Source: Antrodiella citrinella (lineage: Eukaryota; Basidiomycota; Agaricomycetes; Polyporales; Steccherinaceae). From it: 21,752 nucleotides of DNA. A program made the position numbers and the translations under genes. Below are positions 1-6,434 of this stretch, one piece after another. The notes beneath the pieces were generated by a model. The model ran no database searches. It was not told where the DNA came from and saw nothing but the letters and a program-made list of their open reading frames with translations. Every line of letters starts with the position of its first letter. Position 1 is the stretch's first letter. The stretch is taken from positions 1-21,752 of the forward strand of contig SGPM01000402.1 in assembly GCA_004802725.1 (NCBI GenBank). The letters are read 5' to 3'.

Positions 1-1054
1 ATGTGGAGGGGTGTGGAAGTGTGTGGAAGTGTAGAAATGGAAGGGTGGAAGGGTTTGACAGAAGCCTCTACAGACCCTTCCACAGGCTTCCTAGACTTCC
101 AGACTGCCTGCACTTCCACTGGAAAACCACCCTCTGAGGTACATCTATTGGCTGTTATGTTAGACCTAAGTGGGTATATTTTGGGTACACTGAAGTGTCT
201 GACCGACGATTCAACAGCGTGGAAGGGAAGCCTAAGCCGATCGCCGAATGTCTCCGTGGGACGCTCGAGCTCATGTTTAATGTGGTCGTGGTCTCGAAGA
301 ACTCAGCACTGCCATAGCGTGACTCACTGGCTGGGCGCATGAGGATGTCAGTGTCCGTCAAATCTACGACACCGCGTGGCTGAAGATGAGATGAAGGTGG
401 GGAAATGGGTGTATTGCTCGAGTGATCTGTTGAATTGTTCCGGTACGATGGTAATAGACTACTAATTCGATTCTTTGAAGAGTTGAAATACCGCTGAAAG
501 TTGTTTCCTAGCCCTGGTGCCCGAACAAGGTTTGTGGGAGTCGGAGACTGTATGGATTCCGAGTCTGGACGAAAAATTGCCTGTAATTGGGTGAGTTCAG
601 TGGCACAACATGTACAAGAATAGTCGAAACTTGCTCACCTGTGGCATATGAAAGCCCTGTTGAACGTGTGGCTGCGCACCAACACGCCCTGGTTCGACCT
701 GGGCCTCAAGCCCTGACACATTTCCTGTGCCTCTGCCAAGGCCAGTGAATTTTNGTTTCACCNACCCGCGCAAGCCGCTGAATGTGTCCGAAATTCTANG
801 CTTTCGACTGGGGTCGTCCATGAGAGGTGAGAGTAAGAGGTGAGAGAGNTGTCGAAGGTGCAGGCATGTGTTCACGGTGCNGCTGCCTCACTTCATTCAC
901 TGAACCTCTCGGCATGATCCGGCACTCAATATATGTTTATTTGTACGTAGACTAAGCGGAAAAACATAAGTACTTGTAATGTTCTGTTTGTGACTGGATT
1001 GTCGTGGGAACGTCATGTGAGAAACATGTGATGTAGTCGTCTCTGACTCGGGCC
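1..1054. other. Gene-poor region with N bases and no supported complete gene
   Basis: No complete gene can be supported here. The first 130 bases are rich in short repeats of GTGTGGAA/GGAAGGGT and their complements CTTCCAC. Unresolved N bases occur from about 754 to 881. One stretch, about 640-830 on the plus strand, reads like a piece of protein and is listed separately. The rest shows no conserved motif, RNA gene or long open frame that I trust. Confidence 0.5.
640..830 (+). pseudogene. Short coding-like remnant, unidentified
   Basis: Two plus-strand frames give protein-like text. The first reads NVWLRTNTPWFDLGLKP. After a frame change near 713 the second gives PDTFPVPLPRPVNF and then PRKPLNVSEIL, with N bases inside. 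The charged, proline-rich composition looks coding and not random, but I recognise no family, start codon or splice sites. It could be a decayed exon or part of a mobile element. Confidence 0.2.
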
Positions 1055-1056
1055 TA

Positions 1057-1166
1057 AGGTAGGCGCAGGTCAGATCCAGGTACTACGTGATGGAGTAACA
1101 TACATCACGTGAATTCGTTTACCTTCTGCATTCGGACGAGTGTTACGATGTGTCAGTCAGCATGAC
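1057..1166 (+). repeat. Left terminal inverted repeat (110 bp)
   Basis: Begins AGGTAGGCGCAGGTCAGATC and ends CAGTCAGCATGAC. It is the reverse complement of 1996-2105 with one visible difference (G against A, in the segment after GAATTC). It contains CACGTG and the sub-palindromic block TACGTGATGGAG...CATCACGTG, so the arm can also fold on itself. Confidence 0.88.
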
Positions 1167-1263
1167 ATTTGCACAGGCGAGTCTTGTACGCACATCTAAT
1201 CGTGTTCTCAACGTGCCCCGCCGCACTGCACAATAGAGGATTTTTACTACATACAATATCCTG

Positions 1264-1844
1264 ATAGAGCGCGGCTATCCACGTCCTTTCATCAAGAAGC
1301 TTCCCGCCGAGTGTCCGAACTCGTTCAAGTGCCTGAAACCACCCGTCGGGGTAGGCAAAGATGCTTGGTACATTGCAAACCCCTGCTGTTGTCGCCGACT
1401 CCTATACTGTCAACCTGACTTCCGGAACGTGGATCCCATGTTGACCACATACCTTACATCGCGCGACATCAAGTGTATCTTCTTTCCGAAGTATCATTGC
1501 GAGGCAGTGCGAGCTTAATCCGATCCAGCAGTGCTGGGGCTAAGTATGCAAAGCGAATATATCGCAACTACCCACCGTCAAGTAAGGAAGTGGATTTGGA
1601 GCGAAATCTGCTGCAAGCCATTACCTCAGTCCCTCTGGTATCAATGTGCAGGTGAGTATTCAGTTTAGAGCTCAAAACCCAAAGCTTGTGCTGCATATTT
1701 TGTACTTGTTCGCTCTGCATGGCTCATGCCTACGAGCTCGAGCTGAACGGGAAGCAGGCGGCATGGGCCAACAAGAAGTACCGAGGTCATCGAGTCATTC
1801 CAGCCACAGTTTTTGTTGACCTGAAAAACGAGGCTTTTGATTGA
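1264..1844 (+). pseudogene. DDE transposase C-terminal remnant (Tc1/mariner superfamily)
   Basis: The first frame (about 1264-1495) reads KDAWYIANPCCCRRLLY, then QPDFRNVDPMLTTYL and IKCIFFPKYHCE. This matches the general pattern of basidiomycete DDE transposases just before the last catalytic glutamate. A frame break follows. The next frame gives ELNPIQQCWG, which holds the expected E of the DDE triad (the usual form is ELNPIEQCW). A second break precedes AKRIYRNYPPSSKEVDLE and LLQAITSVPLVSM. An intron-like GTGAGT starts near 1652. The final exon (1719-1844) gives LNGKQAAWANKKYRGHRVIP and stops at TGA. At least two frameshifts and the missing N-terminus make it non-functional. The family match is from memory of its conserved blocks. 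Confidence 0.8.
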
Positions 1845-1995
1845 ATTCTCTCTTCAACTTCAATTTGTGTCGCCGCCCTTCAATTCACCTTCACACATCA
1901 CCCAGTACCACTACTTTCCGCTCTTTTAATCTCGTTCTTTGCTTTGTCGAATAGAATATCTACCTTACATTCATTTCGATAATGATCTTGCAGCC

Positions 1996-2105
1996 GTCAT
2001 GCTGACTGACACATCGTAACACTCGTCCGAATGCAGAAGGTAAATGAATTCACGTGATGTATGTTACTCCATCACGTAGTACCTGGATCTGACCTGCGCC
2101 TACCT
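1996..2105 (-). repeat. Right terminal inverted repeat (110 bp)
   Basis: Reverse complement of the left arm at 1057-1166, beginning GTCATGCTGACTGACACATC and ending CTGCGCCTACCT next to TA. The equal length of both arms and the abrupt loss of similarity on the inner side (CATGAC then ATTT on the left arm, GGCT on the complement of the right arm) define the arm boundaries. Confidence 0.88.
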
Positions 2106-2126
2106 TAAGTAATTAATGAGCTAAGC

Positions 2127-2770
2127 TTACAATAACGCTAGATAGCCTGAGTGCTCACCGTCAGAAACCGACCACGGAATATCACACGTGATGCTCACGA
2201 TACTCTTCCCTGCTGCATGAACCAAGTCGCACATCTCAGCATATTCTTTCGTGAGGTCGGTATCCAGGCTTACTTCCTCCAGCTCTCGAACATGTTTCAG
2301 GAGTTGCGTCAAGAGGATTCGAGGGCGGCCGCAATTGTCCTCCTGAGTCACTTCCACCAAGCGCAGAGGGGCCCCAGCAATAGCTTTCCAAGTCCAGGCG
2401 AAGGTCTTGGATGTCAGGGAATAGGTTGAGGAACACGATCAAGTCGGCGACAGGGATGTGCAGGCGGGACAAGGCGATTGTAGGATTTGCTCATATGACA
2501 TCGAACGCATGAGTGCTCTTGCGCTCTGCTGCCGGGTGAGGTCGGAAGCCGTACAAGATTTGGTCGCACTCCAGTGATGTCAAATGCTTGAACGTCCTCA
2601 AAATGTGCAGGGGAGCGGTCGGGTCTTCGCGCCTGTCCACAAAGTATGTTCGTCTTCATGTCCAAGCGCTGCACGCACTGCCCGATGCCTGGAGAGTCCT
2701 GCAAGAACTGCATGAAGGGCACCTGCGTGTGCCACAGGTCGACGTACTCCCACAGCCGCTTCCTTGCCAA
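2127..2770 (-). pseudogene. Relic of an F-box/leucine-rich-type protein gene
   Basis: Minus-strand frames carry pieces typical of fungal F-box proteins with degenerate leucine-rich repeats. An upstream piece reads LWEYVDLWHTQVPFMQFLQ and DSPGIGQCVQRLDMKTNI. After frame changes near 2640 a second piece reads FKHLTSLECDQILYGF, and a third reads SRLHIPVADLIVFLNLFPD and IQDLRLDLESYCW. The pieces lie in different frames with stops between, and no F-box or start codon is evident. Introns could explain one change of frame but not all. The family call rests on the leucine spacing and the SPGIGQCVQRL pattern only. Confidence 0.4.
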
Positions 2771-2850
2771 CCCAAACCCAAGTATAGCAGTTGTTGTTGG
2801 AGACAGAAAAACAACGTACCATCAGCGGCGGAGACAAAAAGGACCTCGAA

Positions 2851-2958
2851 GGTACTACCAGGGTTCGAACCTGGGTTCCGGGAAATCTATAGTGTACTGG
2901 TCATGCAAATGACTGATACGATCAAAATCCCGAGTGATAACCACTACACTATAATACC
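2851..2958 (-). tRNA. tRNA-Gln (anticodon TTG) with a 37-nt intron
   Basis: On the minus strand the 5' end GGTATTA pairs with 3' TAGTACC (seven pairs, one T-G). The D arm contains GTG...CAC around TAGTGGTTAT, matching a eukaryotic A box. The anticodon stem CGGGA pairs with TCCCG around a seven-base loop TTTTGAT whose anticodon is TTG. The T arm is CCAGG-TTCGAAC-CCTGG, a perfect B box. Folding requires removal of 37 nt (2885-2921) directly after position 37, the usual place for nuclear tRNA introns. The variable loop is four bases (GAAC). CCA is not encoded, as expected for a eukaryote. The glutamine identity also fits the family-typical start GGTNTTATAGTGTAGTGGTTA. Confidence 0.88.
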
Positions 2959-3411
2959 GATGTCGGTTGAGGAGTGGTGGGGCATGTGTGGGAGCGAAGC
3001 GATGGGCGTGAGACGTCGAGTGAGAGTGCCAGCAACGCCGCAACGAGAGACTCTCCTCGGTCTCTCTCTTTGTTTCTCTCTTCTCCTCTTCCTCCTCCTC
3101 CTCCCTGCGGCTCCCTTCTCTTCTCACCCGGTGCCAGGCTCTCATCCATCCTGCGCCGTCGCCAGCAGTTCTCCCCCTTCATCAGATTATTTTCCTTTAA
3201 ATAATCTCCTTATCTATACACCACAAGTACTTTCAAGTACTCACCCTCTCCTCTTCTCTGTGCGTCCCTTTTTTTCGCAGCCAACTCACCACATTCCTTT
3301 CCGCCGTCTCACTCCCTCCTTCGTTTCATTCTCTTCTAACTTGCTCTTCTTCCATTCCTATTCGTTCTTTCCTACCACACTCCAATCACTACCCCTCCTG
3401 CCCAACCACAA
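2959..3411 (+). promoter_or_regulatory. Probable promoter and 5' leader of the RRM gene, pyrimidine-rich
   Basis: No gene is visible between the tRNA and the ATG at 3412. The stretch 3049-3120 is nearly all C and T (CTCTCTTTGTTTCTCTC, then CCTCCTCCTCCTCC), and CT-rich text continues to 3400. Such tracts are common upstream of strongly expressed fungal genes. A repeated AAGTACT-containing motif (ACAAGTACTTTCAAGTACTC) lies at 3224-3243. The coding start context is CCACAAATGG. Confidence 0.4.
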
Positions 3412-5230
3412 ATGGACGACGCTCAGACAGCTTTCGCAAACCAGTACCAACAGTACGGCATAGACCTCGACATGATGAAGGTATGTACATCCTCTCCCCT
3501 TCTCCCTCTTCTGTCGTACGCCGGGGTCAGTGCAGCGGAGGGCCTCGCACAAGGGCAATCACCCTGTCACCATTACGTTTCCCTTCGCCGTGTCCCCTTC
3601 GTCTGTCCAGCGTGACTTGCGGGGGGAGATCATGCGTCTTCTTTGCAAACGACGCCCGCACCATCTCTCCATCATCATTAGCCAATTTAGCCGGCCATCA
3701 CCAAAACATCCTCTCTCCGCCTCCGCTGCTCTGACGACCGCCCAGCGACTCTTTTCTGTCCGTTGTCATCCGTGTCTCATTCCCCTTCTTTTCCCCCTCT
3801 TTCCCCCCTTTCCGTGCTTCGTTTGCAATAGAGGTCCATGGATTCCGTCGGTGGTCCTGATGCCAAAAAGGCTCGCTGGTCGCCTACTTCTTTCGCTGCA
3901 AACGGTCTTTCAAACAACCCCAATGGTGGTGCCCGTGATGCATTCGCTAACTACGGATATGGCCCCCAGGCCACCATTGCCCAGCAAAATGCAAACGCCT
4001 TTGCCAACGGTCAACAACAGGGTCAGAACTTCAACGCCAATGCGTTGTACTCTACCCCATCCCTTAGCATCAACACCAACACCTCCGGCAACGGCATGCA
4101 GTCTCAAATGAGCCCCAACACCGCGGGCCCTTACACTCCTCAGTCGCAGCAGGCCTCGGCCAACGCTGCCGCCGCCGCTGGTTACGGTAATTTCGCTGGG
4201 TACAGCATGCTCGGCATGGGCATTCCTGCCATGAACGTCTTGTCTGGTTTCCCCTACAACGCTCAAATGGGCAACTTTAATCAGGTGCGTGCGCTAGTTC
4301 TTTCGAGCCACTCGTTTGATCCTAATTCGGCGTAATAGCAACGCCTCCCCACTTTGCAAATCCCATCGCCCGCGCAGTCTCCGTACTCCCCTGCTGCTCT
4401 GAGTGCCGTCATGAACGCCCAAAACAACGCGACAGGCCGCACTGTGTACGTCGGTAACCTCCCGGCGACCGCCTCGGTGGACGAGCTCCTCAACCTCGTC
4501 CACTTTGGACCCTTGGAATCTATCCGGGTCCTTCCCGAGAAGTCATGCGTCTTTCTCTCCTTCCTTGACGGCTCCACTGCTGCCGCCTTCCATGCTGACG
4601 CGCTGATTAAAAAGCTTGCCCTGCACGGTCAGGAGCTCAAGATCGGGTGGGGTAAGCCTAGCCCCGTGCCGAGCCAGGTCGCGTTGGCGATTCAGCAGAG
4701 CAACGCAAGCCGCAATGTCTACCTCGGAGGTTTGGATGAGAACGTGACGGAGGAGCAGTTGAGAGACGATCTGAGCCGTTTCGGTCTTATCGATCAGGTC
4801 AAGATCGTCAGAGACAAGAACATTGGTTTCGTTCACTTTTTGAGTATTTCGACCGCCACCAAGGTCTGTGAAAGAATATTCGTCTTCGCTGTGGCGTGTG
4901 CTGACGGAGTGGCGACAGGTCGTAAATACCCTCCCTACTGAGCCAGCTTGGGCCGGCAAACGCGTCAACTATGGTAAGGACCGTTGCGCGTACATTCCCA
5001 AGTCTCAGCAAGCCGCTGCCCAGGCCGCTCAGGCGGCAGCTGCCCAGTCACTTGTCGCCCAGTCCGCTGCTGCCCTCTCGCCGATCCAAACCAACATGGG
5101 GTCGGCCGTGTCGCCGATCACGCCGTACTCGATGCCGTTCAGCGACGCGTTGAACGGGATGGCTGGCATGAACGGGAATGAACGGGATGAGCCCTGTGAC
5201 GGCGGGTGGGGGCATGCAGGGGTTGAATAG
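3412..5230 (+). CDS. Nrd1/Mrn1-type RNA-binding protein, frameshifted and truncated
   Basis: Exons 3412-3480, 3832-4284, 4339-4863 and 4919-5230 join to 452 aa; the first intron (351 nt) is unusually long here. Residues 24-200 are low-complexity, rich in N, Q, A and S. RRM1 begins [14 protein letters not shown] (RNP2 VYVGNL, RNP1 SCVFLSFL). RRM2 begins [18 protein letters not shown] (RNP1 NIGFVHFL) and ends [12 protein letters not shown] across the third intron. This order and these motifs match the four-RRM proteins of the S. pombe Nrd1/S. cerevisiae Mrn1 family, cytoplasmic RNA binders that affect mRNA fate and differentiation. A 10-bp tandem duplication at 5168-5187 throws the frame into a stop at 5230, so RRM3 is lost from this frame. 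A weak alternative intron (5108-5219, donor GTGTCG) would restore the frame but removes the linker. I infer a damaged copy. Confidence 0.75.
5168..5187 (+). repeat. 10-bp tandem duplication causing a frameshift
   Basis: ATGAACGGGA occurs twice in tandem, at 5168-5177 and 5178-5187, followed by TGAGC. With one copy the frame would read [12 protein letters not shown] and run on into RRM3; with two copies it shifts by one base. Confidence 0.9.
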
Positions 5231-5445
5231 GACGGTGTACTTGGGTAACATTCACCCTGAGACGATGACGGAGGATTTGTGCAATGCGATCCGTGGAGGT
5301 GTGTTGCAGAGTTTGAGGTACATGCAGGACAAGCATATTGCTGTGCGTACCGTTTCATTCAATTATCTCAATCGAATCTTTGCTGATGGGATGCTTGCAG
5401 TTCGTGACGTTCATCGACCCCGCTGCGGCGTGGACGTTCTTGTCA
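5178..5445 (+). pseudogene. Remnant of RRM3 of the Nrd1/Mrn1-type gene, cut off mid-domain
   Basis: In the frame after the 10-bp duplication the sequence reads [18 protein letters not shown], then [16 protein letters not shown]. An intron at 5343-5400 (GTGCGT...TTGCAG) follows, then [16 protein letters not shown]2 (VYLGNI) and RNP1 (HIAFVTFI) are intact. In the family this continues to the end of RRM3 and into a fourth RRM. Here family-like sequence stops near 5440, where the DNA becomes the complement of another coding-like stretch on the minus strand. RRM4 is absent from the window. Confidence 0.75.
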
Positions 5446-5669
5446 GAGACTTTCCTTTTCTTCCTGATCGAATCATTCAAGTTCTCACAGGGAGCGACTG
5501 AGATCGTCTGGAATATGTCTTTCGTCGTATATGATTTTGAAGGTTTGAGCTTGTGGATTGCGCTGTCAATCAGTGCAGTTCTCTCGTTGGCAGCCGCGGC
5601 GTCCCAAGAAGTGGATAGTTGGTGCGCCGTTGAAGGTGTGACTGTAGAATACCCGGACTGAGTGGGGCC
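5440..5669 (-). other. Unidentified coding-like segment fused downstream of the SART1 fragment
   Basis: The minus-strand frame of the SART1 fragment stays open past its conserved block and runs on through STAHQLSTSWDAAAANERTA, then HKLKPSKSYTTKDIFQTIS and [16 protein letters not shown]. The text is charged and varied, like real protein, and RKKRK resembles a basic nuclear signal. It does not match the usual SART1 end (QEK followed by a glycine-rich tail). I do not recognise it. It may be a piece of a third gene or chance open frame. Confidence 0.3.
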
Positions 5670-5936
5670 CTTCTCTTGACGGATCTGGAATGCCTGGTTC
5701 ATGCTCAATGGTGTGTCCCCGCTAGCCATCGCCTCCTTCTTCCTATCCTCTGCAATCTTCTTCAGTCTCTTCTCCGTCTTCATCTTGCCCGATCCCTTGC
5801 CATGGAATTTGTGAGACAACACCTTCCAAGCTTCCTTCGGCGTAAGCACTCTGCCAAACTCGTCATAGTATACAATCTCGACGTCAGGCTTGTAGTTCTT
5901 GAACGACTCCAGGTTGGCCTTAGCTTCGTGGGACCA
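5670..5936 (-). pseudogene. SART1/Snu66 C-terminal fragment
   Basis: The minus strand from a possible splice acceptor (GAGCCAG at 5937) reads EAKANLESFKNYKPDVEIVY, then YDEFGRVLTPKEAWKVLSHK, FHGKGSGKMKTEKRLKKIAE and ASGDTPLSMNQAFQIRQEK. These are the hallmark blocks of the SART1/Snu66 C-terminus: DEFGR.LTPKEA, LSHKFHGKGSGK and the SGDTPL segment. SART1 is a U4/U6.U5 tri-snRNP protein needed for spliceosome activation and is normally 600-900 aa. Only about 90 residues are present. No upstream exons with SART1 features are seen, and the end is replaced by unrelated text. This is most likely a translocated or captured gene piece, or an assembly chimera; an intact copy should exist elsewhere in the genome. 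Confidence 0.8.
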
Positions 5937-6434
5937 CTGGCTCAGAGTTGATAGGCCGCAACTCCGGTCTCCCTGGATCCGTCTCTCGCCTGCTTCTGCT
6001 CCACCATCGCACCCAAGAGGTTGACGACGGTTTCTTCGCAGTAGTCAGCGACGCCTGGTCCCGCTGTGACAGTTCTGATTTGGCGGTGGGTGTATCGTCC
6101 AAGCCGACACTACTGCCTCGTCGCAAACGATCGTTGGCAGCAGGTTAGTTGAGGGATCCTAACCTTCCGAAACGGAACCCGAAATGTGAAAGACCTTCTT
6201 TGTCGGCGGAGACCGTACGGGAGGACTGGTCGGCGGAGAGACCGTTGACCTTGCAGTCTTGAACGACGCCAACGAGTTGGACCGATCCAAAGGAGAGCTA
6301 TAATTCTTACAGAACGTCTCGAAAGCGAAGCGAAGTTGAGAAGGAAGAATGTGTTGCATAGGAAATTGTCCTAGATCCATCCTCTTCCCCCATCTCCATC
6401 CCGATTCTCGGGCTTGACTCGTAACTGGTACGCT
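5937..6434 (-). other. Intergenic stretch with coding-like fragments, unassigned
   Basis: No complete gene. Two minus-strand pieces look protein-like. One at about 5955-6100 reads YTHRQIRTVTAGPGVADYCE and ETVVNLLGAMVEQKQARD. The other, at 6159-6380, reads FAFETFCKNYSSPLDRSN, then ARSTVSPPTSPPVRSPPTKK. They lie in different frames, each ends in a stop, and neither matches a family I know. They could be remnants of the rearrangement that brought in the SART1 piece, or the 3' untranslated region of the next gene. Confidence 0.3.

Larger units (their letters stand above)
1055..2107. mobile_element. Degenerate Tc1/mariner-like DNA transposon
   Basis: A segment of about 1.05 kb is bounded by 110-bp terminal inverted repeats (1057-1166 and 1996-2105) that match at 109 of 110 positions by my reading. 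A TA dinucleotide flanks each end (1055-1056 and 2106-2107), as expected for Tc1/mariner target duplication, although two bases alone are weak proof. Between the repeats lies the C-terminal part of a DDE transposase with broken frames, on the plus strand. The N-terminal DNA-binding region and the first catalytic aspartate are not visible. The copy is therefore internally deleted and probably could move only if an intact relative supplied transposase. The near identity of the repeats suggests fairly recent insertion, or gene conversion between the arms. Confidence 0.8.

Noticed and set aside
1..130. GTGTGGAA/GGAAGGGT repeats near the start, considered as a telomere or CRISPR-like array
   Set aside because: Units are irregular and few, no regular spacers exist, and they do not match the common TTAGGG telomere repeat.
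3049..3120. CT-rich tract considered as a low-complexity gene or microsatellite locus
   Set aside because: Imperfect, lies just upstream of a coding start and is best explained as a promoter/leader pyrimidine tract.
2588..3463. Plus-strand open frame of 291 codons over the tRNA and upstream region
   Set aside because: It covers the tRNA-Gln and the pyrimidine-rich leader; long Ser/Pro/Leu runs come from CT-rich DNA and no domain is visible.
3530..4111. Plus-strand open frame of 193 codons overlapping intron 1 and exon 2 of the RRM gene
   Set aside because: Wrong frame relative to the N/Q-rich exon with clean splice sites; its text is a shadow rich in Ser and Pro.
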